From positions 1-64,000 of the forward strand of contig DFEE01000010.1 of assembly GCA_002368645.1 (NCBI GenBank): a DNA stretch of 64,000 nt. Reading direction: 5' to 3'. The translations under genes and the position numbers were made by a program. Below the pieces are notes generated by a model. The model had not been told where the DNA came from. It did not search any database and saw only the letters and a list, made by a program, of their open reading frames with translations. Each line of letters begins with the position of its first letter. The stretch's first letter is position 1. This document shows, piece by piece, positions 43,914-52,947 of this stretch. This DNA comes from Bacteroidales bacterium UBA3810. Its GTDB lineage: Bacteria > Bacteroidota > Bacteroidia > Bacteroidales > Paludibacteraceae.

Positions 43914-45365
43914 ATGACTTACGATCCTTCTAAAATAGAATTGCCTATACTTCACCTTATCGGTGAGGAGGCTGATAAACTCGGACTCGAATGTTATGTC
44001 GTCGGGGGCTGGGTGAGAGACCTTATATTAAGAAGGAAAAGTGACGATATAGACATCGTTGTTGCCATCCCCTCTAATAGTGCGATTTCCAGAGAAAATC
44101 AGAATGTGAGAGTGGGGATACAATTGGCAGAGGCGGTGTCGAAACGATTAGGGAAAAGTGCTCACCTCTCGGTATTTAAAACCTATGGTACGGCGCAAGT
44201 TAAACACGGCAGTATGGAACTTGAGTTTGTCGGCGCCCGTAAAGAGAGTTATCAGCACGATAGCCGTAATCCTATCGTTGAGGATGGTACTTTAGAGGAA
44301 GATCAAGACCGAAGAGACTTCACTATTAATGCGATGGCTATCTGCCTTAATCAGTCGCGTTGGGGCGAATTGGTTGACCCCTTTGACGGTATGTATGACT
44401 TGGAAGACTGTATCATTCGGACGCCTCTTGACCCCGATATTACTTTCTCCGACGACCCGCTCAGAATGATGAGAGCAATACGATTCTCTACCCAATTGGG
44501 CTTTTTCCTGGAAGACGAGACCTTTGATGCCATCTGCCGCAATAAGGAGCGTATTCATATCATTACAAAAGAGCGTATAAGTGAGGAACTTAACAAAATT
44601 ATTCTCAGCCGTAAACCCTCCGTAGGTTTCGTCCTCTTGGAGAAAACAGGCTTGTTGCCTCTCATCTTCCCTGAACTAAGTGCCCTCAAGGGCGTTGAAG
44701 TTAAAGAGGGTAGAGGGCACAAAGATGTCTTTTATCACACCCTTCATGTGCTTGATAATGTGGCGACTAAATCGGATAATTTATGGTTGAGATGGGCAGC
44801 CTTACTCCATGATATCGGCAAACCTAAGTCCAAAGCTTTTGACCCGCAGCGGGGTTGGACTTTCCAGAACCATAATTATATCGGAGCCAAAATGGTCCCC
44901 AAAATCTTCAAAGCTCTCAAACTTCCTCTAAATGAGAAAATGGACTATGTTGTGAAGATGGTCAACCTGCACATGCGCCCCATTAACTTAGTGGAAGAGA
45001 CCGTGACAGATTCTGCCGTGAGGAGATTGCTCTTTGAAGCCGGTGACGATATAGATGACCTGATGCTGCTTTGCGACGCTGACATAACCACAAGGCATGA
45101 GGACAAACAAGCTCGTTACCATAAGAACTACGAGCTTGTGCGACAAAAACTGGTTGATATAGAGGAAAAAGACCGTGTCCGCAATTTCCAGCCACCAGTA
45201 CGCGGAGAAGAAATTATGCAACTGCTACACCTTGAACCTTGTTCTACTGTAGGGGAATTAAAGACAGCTATCAAAGATGCCATCTTAGACGGCGTTATTC
45301 CCAATGATTACGAGGCGGCGAAACGATACCTGATGGATTTGGCGCAGCAAAAAGGCTTGTGTTAG
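43914..45365 (+). CDS. cca: CCA-adding tRNA nucleotidyltransferase
   Basis: This 483-residue enzyme builds or repairs the CCA end of tRNA. It has the nucleotidyltransferase head (CYVVGGWVRDLILRR with the GGxVRD helix, then DDIDIVV with the catalytic DxD), the RRDFTINAMA motif, the RMMRAIRFSTQLGF neck, and an HD domain (WAALLHDIGKPKSK). The C-terminal tRNA-binding part is of the bacterial class II type. I chose 43914 because MTYDPSKIELPI is the natural start; the open frame extends to 43839 in low-complexity sequence. It lies near a tRNA gene, though other tRNAs must also be substrates. Confidence 0.94.
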   Translation: MTYDPSKIELPILHLIGEEADKLGLECYVVGGWVRDLILRRKSDDIDIVVAIPSNSAISRENQNVRVGIQLAEAVSKRLGKSAHLSVFKTYGTAQVKHGSMELEFVGARKESYQHDSRNPIVEDGTLEEDQDRRDFTINAMAICLNQSRWGELVDPFDGMYDLEDCIIRTPLDPDITFSDDPLRMMRAIRFSTQLGFFLEDETFDAICRNKERIHIITKERISEELNKIILSRKPSVGFVLLEKTGLLPLIFPELSALKGVEVKEGRGHKDVFYHTLHVLDNVATKSDNLWLRWAALLHDIGKPKSKAFDPQRGWTFQNHNYIGAKMVPKIFKALKLPLNEKMDYVVKMVNLHMRPINLVEETVTDSAVRRLLFEAGDDIDDLMLLCDADITTRHEDKQARYHKNYELVRQKLVDIEEKDRVRNFQPPVRGEEIMQLLHLEPCSTVGELKTAIKDAILDGVIPNDYEAAKRYLMDLAQQKGLC

Positions 45366-45391
45366 GGCGTTAGCCTATGGATGTATGCTAA

Positions 45392-45446
45392 ATTGTGCGT
45401 TTATTGTCCGTTTATTGTGCGTTTATTGTCCGTTTATTGTGCGTTG
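45392..45446. repeat. five tandem 11-bp repeats between convergent genes
   Basis: Five copies of ATTGT(G/C)CGTTT, alternating G and C at the sixth base, fill 45392-45446 after the cca stop. The alternation means the true repeat may be a 22-bp unit of two. No gene or terminator overlaps it. Confidence 0.85.
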
Positions 45447-45568
45447 TAGATAGCATACTAAAAGGGAATAAAGGGGAGAAATTAATTCCAAGAAAGGAAC
45501 TTAATGGGGCTAAAATGGTGTGATGGTCTGAGATGGAGGGGTAGTGTTAAAGTTCCGGGGGGATGGGG

Positions 45569-46876
45569 TTAAAGTTCTTTGTTGACAAAGCGCTCGAGGT
45601 GTTCTCCTGTTAGAAATAGATTGCCCTTTCGGTCCATGGTGCCTTTGTCGCCAGTACGCATCCAGCCCGCATCGGTTAATACGGCATTAGTGAGATTCAT
45701 ATTGCCGTAATATCCCAACATAACATTATCTCCGCGGACTAAAATCTCCCCCGGCTCTGAAAGGGGCTTAGGCGAATCTATGTGAACTTCCATGCGGTCC
45801 ACGACTTTGCCTACCGAACCAAATCGGTACTGTTTGGGATATTCGTAACTAATCATCGGGCCGCATTCGGCGATTCCATGCCCGCATGTGTAAGGGAAAC
45901 GCATCGCGGCTAAGCGCTTCTCAACCTTATAGTCCAACTTGCCTGTACCGATAACCAATAACTCGAGTTTACCTCCAAACGCCTCCATTAACTTTTGCTT
46001 TGCCCTGCGGCGCCGACCTAATCCGACAAACGGACAGTGCCATAAAATACGGCGTAATACCGTCTTTACATCCTTGTCTGTAGTACGATGCACAATGCGC
46101 TCTACTACGTGAGGAATGCTTACAACCATATAGGGCTTTACAATTTGGTAGGCCTCAATGAGTTGGGCGTGGGTGAGTCCTTTGGTAATAAAGTAAATAT
46201 GGGCGCCGCCTGCTAACGGGTATAGAAACTCAAATATGAAACCTAACATCTGACTCAAAGGTAGTAATGACAGGATATGTTTGTCCGGCCCGGTGGGAAT
46301 ACTGCTCTGCCCAAACATAACATTGGATGATATTGCCCGATGGGTGAGCATAACCCCCTTGGGAATCGTGATGTCATCATCAATATAATTGATGAGAGCG
46401 AGGTCGTCCTGATTATCCATCGGTAGGTGCAAATCATCCGGCGATATCTGAACCGTATCCGCCGGCTTAATTTCCTCAAAAGGCCAAACTGCTTTGAGAC
46501 TCAAATCTTGTAAATAAGGTTTGAGACGAGGTAAAACATATGGGCCTACAAAAAGCGCCTTGCAGTCAGCGTGCTTAAGAAGCGCAGTGATTTTGTCCGG
46601 AGCAAAGTCGGGCATTATCGTCACGGCTACTCCCCGATAGGCCGCTATTGCTAAATAGGCTATTGCCCAATTTGCAGCGTTGCGCCCCACAATAGCAATA
46701 TGATCCCCCGTGGAGAGACCAACCTCCTGAAAAATGTGCCTGAACCGCACAACCTGCTCCGCGACTTGGCCATAGGAATAAGAGAGGGAGCCTTCGTAGT
46801 CGCTTAGAGCAGGTGCGGTCCAGTTCATGCGTATCGCCTGGTCGATATAACTGAAATATGAGCGGATTGGATCCAT
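45569..46876 (-). CDS. degenerate AMP-dependent synthetase/ligase
   Basis: This 435-residue protein is of the acyl-CoA synthetase-like AMP-binding family (LSYSYGQVAEQVVRF, IVGRNAANWAIAYLA, LLPLSQMLGFIFEFLYPLA, HGIAECGP, GWMRTGDKGTMDRKGNLFL). Two features are abnormal. The P-loop usually written YTSGTTG...KG is replaced by NYIDDDITIPKGV (residues 163-175) with the same length. The C-terminal domain with the catalytic lysine is absent, since the protein ends soon after the GDKG motif. It may therefore be an inactive paralogue or a binding protein. It is expressed from a promoter at 46894 and diverges from parE. Confidence 0.85.
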   Translation of the reverse strand: MDPIRSYFSYIDQAIRMNWTAPALSDYEGSLSYSYGQVAEQVVRFRHIFQEVGLSTGDHIAIVGRNAANWAIAYLAIAAYRGVAVTIMPDFAPDKITALLKHADCKALFVGPYVLPRLKPYLQDLSLKAVWPFEEIKPADTVQISPDDLHLPMDNQDDLALINYIDDDITIPKGVMLTHRAISSNVMFGQSSIPTGPDKHILSLLPLSQMLGFIFEFLYPLAGGAHIYFITKGLTHAQLIEAYQIVKPYMVVSIPHVVERIVHRTTDKDVKTVLRRILWHCPFVGLGRRRRAKQKLMEAFGGKLELLVIGTGKLDYKVEKRLAAMRFPYTCGHGIAECGPMISYEYPKQYRFGSVGKVVDRMEVHIDSPKPLSEPGEILVRGDNVMLGYYGNMNLTNAVLTDAGWMRTGDKGTMDRKGNLFLTGEHLERFVNKEL

Positions 46877-46893
46877 AAAACATTATTGTGATG

Positions 46894-46901
46894 CAAAAAT
46901 A
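46894..46901 (-). promoter_or_regulatory. -7 box (TATTTTTG, minus strand) for the AMP-ligase-like gene
   Basis: This exact TAnnTTTG match on the minus strand lies 17 bases before the ATG at 46876. Confidence 0.6.
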
Positions 46902-47027
46902 CAATAAAAAAACGGGACATGCAAATCTCGTGCACGTATATGGGATTAAAATAAGGTATAAAGGGGTAAAAAAATCTAATTTGGGGTAAAAAATACACTT
47001 TGATTTGCATATTTCAAATAAATTTTG

Positions 47028-47035
47028 TACTTTTG
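47028..47035 (+). promoter_or_regulatory. -7 box (TACTTTTG) for parE
   Basis: This exact TAnnTTTG match lies 20 bases before the ATG at 47056. It rules out the upstream ATG at 47005 as start. Confidence 0.7.
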
Positions 47036-47055
47036 CAGCCGCTAAAAAAGAATGT

Positions 47056-48960
47056 ATGCCCGAATATTCAGACGCCAATATTATCCACTTGGACGACCGA
47101 GAACATATCCGCCGCAGACCGGGAATGTATATCGGTAAATTAGGAGACGGTTCGCACTCCGATGATGGTATCTATGTGCTGATTAAAGAGACTATTGATA
47201 ACTCGATAGACGAATTTAGGATGGGGGAGGGTAAAGTTATTGATGTGACCGTCACATCTCCTTTATCTGAGAGAGGAGAGCCGCTCCCGCAGCGCGTTAT
47301 AGTCCGTGACTATGGACGCGGAATACCATTGGGAAAATTGGTGGACGCTGTTTCCATCCTTAATACCGGTGGTAAGTATGATACGAAGGCGTTTAAGAAA
47401 TCCGTAGGTCTAAATGGCGTCGGTACCAAAGCAGTCAATGCGCTTTCCGAAGAATTTATTGTTGCATCATACCGCGAAGGAATGTATCGCCGTGTGGTGT
47501 TCCACCAGGGAAAATTGTCGGAAGACTCCGGCGTTCAGCCTTATGACGGTCCCGAGAAGCGAGGAACAAGGATTGAATTTGAACCCGATGGAAGCAAGGG
47601 CCTTTTCGAAAACTACCATTTTCGCGAAGAGTATATAGAGACCATGCTTCGCAACTATGCTTACCTCAATACCGGTTTGACACTCAATTATAATGGCAAG
47701 AAGTTTCTTTCTAAAAACGGACTCTTTGATCTTCTCACAGAGCGTATGACGGTAGAACCGCTTTACCCTATTATTCATATCACGGGAGAAGATATTGAGA
47801 TAGCACTCACCCATACCAATCAACCCGGCGACGAGTATTTCTCTTTTGTCAACGGGCAATACACCGTTCAGGGCGGAACTCATCAGACTGCATATCGTGA
47901 AGCTATCGGGCGCACAATAAAAGAGTTCTTCAATAAGAATCAGGAACTCTCTGATATCCGTAACGGCGTGGTCGGCGCAATTGCTATCAATGTGGAGGAA
48001 CCGGTTTTTGAGTCGCAAACCAAAGTCAAGCTGGGTTCTAAAGACATGAGCCCTACGGGGGGGCTGAGTGTAAATAAGTTTGTCAATGATTTTGTGAAAG
48101 AACAATTGGACAACTATCTTCACAAAAACCCCGAACTTACGGAGATTATGCTTGCCAAGATTCAAGAATCAGAGAAAGAGCGCAAAGCCATCGCCGGTAT
48201 CACTAAGCAGGCGCGGGAACGCTCCAAGAAGAACCTCTTGAATAACCCTAAATTGCGTGACTGCCAAGTGCACTACAATGACCCGAAACCCGTTCGCTCG
48301 GCTAAAGATGCTGACGACGACTTGAGGGACGAAACATCTATCTTTATCACTGAGGGACTTTCTGCCTCGGGCTCTATCACAAAGTCAAGGGATGTCCGTA
48401 CCCAAGCTGTATTCTCTTTGCGTGGTAAGCCTCTTAACAGTTACGGGCTGTCTAAATCTGTTGTTTATGAGAATGAGGAGTTCAATTGCTTGCAGTCAGC
48501 GCTCAATATAGAGGATGGGTTGGATGAACTTCGATATAATAAGGTCATTATAGCCACTGATGCAGATGTAGATGGTATGCACATTCGGTTGCTGATGTTG
48601 ACTTTCTTCTTGCAATTCTTTCCCGACCTTGTTAAAAAAGGACATGTCTATATCTTGCAAACCCCTCTTTTTAGGGTCAAAAATAAGCAAGAGACCCGTT
48701 ATTGCTACTCTGAAGAGGAGCGCCAAAAGGCACTGAGTCAAGTTAAGAACCCCGAGATAACTCGATTTAAAGGATTGGGAGAAATAAGTCCTGATGAATT
48801 TAAGGAATTTATCGGAGAAGGTATTCGCCTTGACCAAGTCTCCCTCCGTAAAGAAGATGCCGTCAACGACCTATTAGAGTATTATATGGGTAAGAATACC
48901 ACTGAAAGACAGAACTTTATCATTGACAATCTGGTGATTGAGGAAGATGTGGTGGAATAA
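47056..48960 (+). CDS. parE: DNA topoisomerase IV subunit B
   Basis: This 634-residue ATPase subunit pairs with ParC to unlink daughter chromosomes. It has the GHKL ATPase motifs (IKETIDNSIDEF, VRDYGRGIPLGKL, NTGGKYDTKAFKKSVGLNGV), the QTKVKLGS segment of the transducer, and a TOPRIM domain with the acidic pair DADVDGMHIRLL; the usual EGDSAGG is written EGLSASG here. The start MPEYSDANIIHLDDREHIRR and RRPGMYIGKLGDGS match the Bacteroidota ParE rather than GyrB. The parC gene is not in the window. The 3-prime end overlaps the convergent MATE gene by 41 bases. Confidence 0.93.
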   Translation: MPEYSDANIIHLDDREHIRRRPGMYIGKLGDGSHSDDGIYVLIKETIDNSIDEFRMGEGKVIDVTVTSPLSERGEPLPQRVIVRDYGRGIPLGKLVDAVSILNTGGKYDTKAFKKSVGLNGVGTKAVNALSEEFIVASYREGMYRRVVFHQGKLSEDSGVQPYDGPEKRGTRIEFEPDGSKGLFENYHFREEYIETMLRNYAYLNTGLTLNYNGKKFLSKNGLFDLLTERMTVEPLYPIIHITGEDIEIALTHTNQPGDEYFSFVNGQYTVQGGTHQTAYREAIGRTIKEFFNKNQELSDIRNGVVGAIAINVEEPVFESQTKVKLGSKDMSPTGGLSVNKFVNDFVKEQLDNYLHKNPELTEIMLAKIQESEKERKAIAGITKQARERSKKNLLNNPKLRDCQVHYNDPKPVRSAKDADDDLRDETSIFITEGLSASGSITKSRDVRTQAVFSLRGKPLNSYGLSKSVVYENEEFNCLQSALNIEDGLDELRYNKVIIATDADVDGMHIRLLMLTFFLQFFPDLVKKGHVYILQTPLFRVKNKQETRYCYSEEERQKALSQVKNPEITRFKGLGEISPDEFKEFIGEGIRLDQVSLRKEDAVNDLLEYYMGKNTTERQNFIIDNLVIEEDVVE

Positions 48961-50290
48961 GTTCCTTAAACTTCTTTCTAAACCTTATATGGAATAAGAT
49001 TGCCGCGACAGAGAGTCCGACAATAAATCCTATCCACATGCCGTCCACACCCATTTCGCAGGGAAATGTTAGCACATATCCTAATGGTAAACAGATTACT
49101 CCGTATGCCAATAGGGCAATGTACATAGGTGCTTTGACATCCTGAATCCCCCTGAGCATTGCTGCACCGACAGCCTGAAGGCCATCGGATAACTGATAGA
49201 GGGCGGTATATATCAATATGTTGGCAGCAATCTCAATAACTTCAATATCGTTAGTGAAGATATGCGGTATTAGATGCCGGAAACTTACCATTAACAAAGC
49301 GCCAATGGAATTAAGTACGATAATGAGGTGTATAGAGGCATTTGCCGCCATCCGCATACCCTCGTAATTATTGGCTCCCCATTGGTGCGAAATGCGGATG
49401 GTCGTTGCAGAACCAACCCCCAAGGCTATCATAAAGGTCAAATCGGACATATGATTCGCTATCTGGTGTGCTGCCAAGGTCTCTTTGCTGATCCAGCCTA
49501 CAAAAATGAATGACAGCGTAAAAGCAATAGTCTCTAACCATGTCTGAAAACCTATCGGCATGCCGATTTTATTAATCTCACGTAACACTGTTTGGCTGAT
49601 ATCCGATTTGTCACTTTTCTTTAGATACTGTGCCCATTCCCGCTTAAACTTCATGGCAAGAACAAAGGCAATCGGTAATGTGCATCTTGATACGAGCGTC
49701 GCTATGGCAGCACCCGTGGAACCGAGTTCCGGCAGACCGCATAACCCGAAAATTAGTAGCCCGTTGAGAATAATATTGAGTAGGTTGGAACTGATGGTGA
49801 TAATCATTGCCACCATGGTGTTCCCAAGACCTTCGAGAAATTGTCTAAAGGAGTTGCCGATAATCAACGGCAAAATGGATAATACTACCAATATATAATA
49901 AGGTTGAGCTTTCTCTACCACGACCGGCTCTTGTCCCATATGGGGGATGAGAGGTATGAAACATGCCATAAACAATACTGTCGTTATGCCCCATAATGTC
50001 GAATTCAGTAGTCCGTTGGCAAATAACCGGCGTACTCTCATTTGTGCACCTTGGGTATAGGCTTTGCCGACCATCGGTGTCAGACCCATCATGATTCCGA
50101 GAGGAAATAGCATTACAGAGAAGAAAATGGCATTTGCGAATGAGACAGCAGCCAACTCTGCCGTCGAGTGATGCCCCACCATTATCGAATCTATAACACC
50201 CATTAAGGCAATGCCTAATTGGGTCAGCATAACCGGAAAGGCAACCTTTAAGTTGCGCTTATAATATGGAAGATATTCGGAAAAACTCAT
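48920..50290 (-). CDS. MATE-family multidrug efflux transporter
   Basis: This 456-residue, 12-helix inner-membrane exporter of the NorM/MATE type has repeated halves beginning VAFPVMLTQLGIALMGVIDSIMVG and IGMPIGFQTWLETIAFTLSF, with SFANAIFFSVMLFPLGIMMG and GVGSATTIRISHQWGANN between. The substrate is unknown; family members export cationic drugs with Na or H antiport. I prefer the start at 50290 because a minus-strand -7 box lies at 50300-50307; the frame could extend to 50302. It is convergent with parE and diverges from lpxD. Confidence 0.93.
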   Translation of the reverse strand: MSFSEYLPYYKRNLKVAFPVMLTQLGIALMGVIDSIMVGHHSTAELAAVSFANAIFFSVMLFPLGIMMGLTPMVGKAYTQGAQMRVRRLFANGLLNSTLWGITTVLFMACFIPLIPHMGQEPVVVEKAQPYYILVVLSILPLIIGNSFRQFLEGLGNTMVAMIITISSNLLNIILNGLLIFGLCGLPELGSTGAAIATLVSRCTLPIAFVLAMKFKREWAQYLKKSDKSDISQTVLREINKIGMPIGFQTWLETIAFTLSFIFVGWISKETLAAHQIANHMSDLTFMIALGVGSATTIRISHQWGANNYEGMRMAANASIHLIIVLNSIGALLMVSFRHLIPHIFTNDIEVIEIAANILIYTALYQLSDGLQAVGAAMLRGIQDVKAPMYIALLAYGVICLPLGYVLTFPCEMGVDGMWIGFIVGLSVAAILFHIRFRKKFKELIPPHLPQSPDCQ

Positions 50291-50299
50291 AAATTGGCA

Positions 50300-50307
50300 C
50301 AAAAGTA
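50300..50307 (-). promoter_or_regulatory. -7 box (TACTTTTG, minus strand) for the MATE gene
   Basis: This exact TAnnTTTG match on the minus strand lies 9 bases before the ATG at 50290. Confidence 0.65.
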
Positions 50308-50339
50308 CAATTTAATTTGCATATATCAAAATATTTTTG

Positions 50340-50347
50340 TACTTTTG
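50340..50347 (+). promoter_or_regulatory. -7 box (TACTTTTG) for the lpxD operon
   Basis: This exact TAnnTTTG match lies 19 bases before the lpxD ATG at 50367, back to back with the MATE promoter. Confidence 0.7.
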
Positions 50348-50366
50348 CGCGCCAAATATGTGAATT

Positions 50367-51308
50367 ATGGAGTTTAGTGCTCAAGAAATAGCTGATATCC
50401 TCTCTGCAACAGTGCTGGGAGACCCTTGCCGAAAAGTGCACAATGTCGCACCAATTGAGCAAGCGCAAGAGGGAGACCTCTGCTTCCTCGCAGAGGAAAA
50501 GTACCTCGCATGTCTCGCTACGACAGGAGCTTCTGTCGTTATGGTCAGTAAAGGCTTGGTGGACGAGAGTACTGCTGTCGCCCCTACGCTCATTCTTGTT
50601 GATAATGCCCGAGGTGCCATGGCGCAGTTGCTGAATGTGGTGGAAGAAACACTACATCCCCGTAATACCGAGACTTATATTGACGCTGCGGCTTATGTGG
50701 CTCCAACTGCTCATATCGGTCATGGTGTCCAGATTCACCCCCATTGCTACGTCGGTGATAATGTCGTTATCGGGGATAATACGATTCTCTACCCTAATGT
50801 CACTGTTTATCATGACTGCCGTATTGGTGCAGATTGTATTTTGCACGCGGGAGTTGTTATCGGTGCTGATGGCTTTGGCTTTGAGCCTGATAAGGATGGC
50901 GTTCATCACAAAGTGCCCCAAATAGGTATTGTGGTGATTGAGGACGATGTGGAGATAGGTGCTAATAGTTGCGTTGATAGGGCGATGATGGGCGAGACAC
51001 GTATTGGCCGTAATACGAAGATTGATAACTTAGTCCAGATTGGACATAATGTCACGGTCGGTCATTCAACCATCATGTGTGCCCAAGTGGGCGTTGCCGG
51101 CTCTACTAAAATCGGCTCTCACGTGACCTTAGCAGGGCAGGTAGGTGTCGCCGGACATATAGAGATTTGCGATAATGTTATTGTCGGTGCTCAAAGCGGT
51201 GTCGCCGGTACAATCCGCAAACCCGGTATTTACATGGGTTCACCGGCTATTGATGCCGCAATATGGAGGCGGGCAAGTGTGCTCTTTAAGATGAGCGGTA
51301 AAAAATGA
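50367..51308 (+). CDS. lpxD: UDP-3-O-acylglucosamine N-acyltransferase
   Basis: LpxD adds the second acyl chain in lipid A synthesis. The 313-residue protein has the N-terminal uridine-binding domain (MEFSAQEIADILSA, QAQEGDLCFLAEEKYLACLA) and then a left-handed beta-helix of hexapeptides (IGHGVQIHPHCYVGDNVVIGD). The active-site region NLVQIGHNVTVGHS holds the catalytic histidine, followed by AGSTKIGSHVTLAGQVGVAGH. It is slightly shorter than the usual 340 residues because the C-terminal coil is trimmed. The stop overlaps lpxC by 4 bases. Confidence 0.95.
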   Translation: MEFSAQEIADILSATVLGDPCRKVHNVAPIEQAQEGDLCFLAEEKYLACLATTGASVVMVSKGLVDESTAVAPTLILVDNARGAMAQLLNVVEETLHPRNTETYIDAAAYVAPTAHIGHGVQIHPHCYVGDNVVIGDNTILYPNVTVYHDCRIGADCILHAGVVIGADGFGFEPDKDGVHHKVPQIGIVVIEDDVEIGANSCVDRAMMGETRIGRNTKIDNLVQIGHNVTVGHSTIMCAQVGVAGSTKIGSHVTLAGQVGVAGHIEICDNVIVGAQSGVAGTIRKPGIYMGSPAIDAAIWRRASVLFKMSGKK

Positions 51309-52132
51309 AGCAACAAACATTACATAGAGCATTTTCGGTAGAAGGCAAAGGCTTGCACACAGGGCGTTGGATTCATGCGACATTTCTCCCTGCTGCACCG
51401 GATTTTGGTATTCGTTTGAGTCGCGTTGACTTGCCGGAAAAACCTACTTATGAGGCTTCTGCACGCTATGTAACGGCGACCAATAGAGGTACTGTTTTGG
51501 AGAATGGCGTTTGGCGTGTATCAACTGTTGAACATGCGCTTTCGGCACTCTATGCAATGGGAATAACCAACTGTTTGATTGAACTTGACGGAGCTGAGAT
51601 GCCTATACTGGACGGTTCGGCAGCAATGTTTGTGGAGGAAATAAAGAAAGCCGGCATAAAACAGGAGGCCAAAGAGGCGAAAACATGGGTGGTGCAAGAA
51701 CCTATTCGTTTTGAAAATGGTAAAGGCTCGATTATGTTTATTACTCCTGCGGAGGATTATGAGGTGGAAGTGCTTGTGGATTTTCCGCACACGATTGTCG
51801 GTAGGCAACGTGCTGAGATAAAGGATTTAATGACTTATGCTCAAGAGATTGCGCCCGCACGGACATTCTGCTTCTTTAAAGAAATACTACCCCTTCTCTT
51901 TATCGGACTAATCCGTGGGGGGCGGCTCAATAATGCCCTTGTTATAGGTCGACGCAAATACTTTTCGCCTCTTAGGCTTGAGAATGAACCTGCCCGACAT
52001 AAGCTATTGGATGTTATCGGCGATATGAGCCTTCTCGGATGTCGTATTCAAGGACATATCTATGTAGAACGCCCCGGACACGGATTTAATACAACTGTTG
52101 CTAAATCATTAATAGAAAGGATTGCAGAATGA
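51305..52132 (+). CDS. lpxC: UDP-3-O-acyl-GlcNAc deacetylase, not fused to FabZ
   Basis: LpxC catalyses the committed step of lipid A synthesis, a zinc-dependent deacetylation. The 275-residue protein has VEGKGLHTGR, the zinc histidine in STVEHALSALYAMGI, the second site RHKLLDVIGDMSLLG (H and D), and the general-base region ERPGHGFNTTVAKSL. In most Bacteroidota LpxC is fused to the 3-hydroxyacyl-ACP dehydratase FabZ in a roughly 460-residue protein. Here it stops before any FabZ sequence, and lpxA starts at once with an ATGA overlap. No separate fabZ is seen in the window. Confidence 0.95.
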   Translation: MKQQTLHRAFSVEGKGLHTGRWIHATFLPAAPDFGIRLSRVDLPEKPTYEASARYVTATNRGTVLENGVWRVSTVEHALSALYAMGITNCLIELDGAEMPILDGSAAMFVEEIKKAGIKQEAKEAKTWVVQEPIRFENGKGSIMFITPAEDYEVEVLVDFPHTIVGRQRAEIKDLMTYAQEIAPARTFCFFKEILPLLFIGLIRGGRLNNALVIGRRKYFSPLRLENEPARHKLLDVIGDMSLLGCRIQGHIYVERPGHGFNTTVAKSLIERIAE

Positions 52133-52905
52133 TATCACCCTTAGCTTATATTCATCCTAATGCCCAACTTGGTGCTAATGTAACGGTCGCTCCTTTCGCA
52201 TTTATTGATGACGATGTCGTTATTGGCGATAACTGTATCATAGACTCCAATGCAGTTATCTGTTCGCATGTCCGAATGGGAAGTAATAATCATGTATTTC
52301 CACAGGCAACGATAGGAGCTATTCCTCAGGACCTTAAGTTTAAAGAGGAACTGACTTATACCATTATTGGTGATAACAATACCTTTCGGGAATGTTGTAC
52401 TGTACATCGTGGTACTGCCAGTAAAGGCAAAACGCTAATGGGAAGTCATAATCTCATCATGGCTTATAGCCATGTGGCTCACGATGTGGTGATTGCTGAC
52501 TATTGTATTTTGAGTAACGCTACTCAATTGGCAGGTGAGGTCTTGGTGGATGAATATGCTATTTTGGGCGGAGGAACACTTGTTCATCAGTTTACACACA
52601 TTGGCGCACATGTTATGTTAGAGGGTGGAAGTCGTGTAACGAAAGATGTCCCGCCCTTCGCCCTCGCAGGGCGCGAACCATTGACTTATTACGGCATAAA
52701 CCGCGTAGGTCTGGAGCGCCGAGGATTTACTTCCGAGCAATTGGCGACTATCAAAGAGGTGTATCGCTATATTTATGCCTCTCATCTCAATGTTTCACAG
52801 GCACTGCAAACTATCGAGCGTGAAATGCCGGCTTCGCCTGAGCGAGACCTTATTATTGACTTTGTCAAATCCTCCTCGCGGGGAATCATTAAAGGCCTTT
52901 CATGA
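52129..52905 (+). CDS. lpxA: UDP-N-acetylglucosamine acyltransferase
   Basis: LpxA transfers the first hydroxyacyl chain to UDP-GlcNAc in lipid A synthesis. The 258-residue left-handed beta-helix begins MISPLAYIHPNAQLGANVTV and contains AIPQDLKFKEELTY, FRECCTVHRGT, MAYSHVAHDVVI with the catalytic histidine region, and LAGEVLVDEYAILGGGTLVHQFTHIG. The C-terminal helical cap (LERRGFTSEQLATIKEVYRY) is standard. It is the last gene of the lpxD-lpxC-lpxA operon and lies 42 bases before glnS. Confidence 0.96.
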   Translation: MISPLAYIHPNAQLGANVTVAPFAFIDDDVVIGDNCIIDSNAVICSHVRMGSNNHVFPQATIGAIPQDLKFKEELTYTIIGDNNTFRECCTVHRGTASKGKTLMGSHNLIMAYSHVAHDVVIADYCILSNATQLAGEVLVDEYAILGGGTLVHQFTHIGAHVMLEGGSRVTKDVPPFALAGREPLTYYGINRVGLERRGFTSEQLATIKEVYRYIYASHLNVSQALQTIEREMPASPERDLIIDFVKSSSRGIIKGLS

Positions 52906-52947
52906 CCTCGAATATACTACTTACGACTAATTACTAAATACCGCAAT

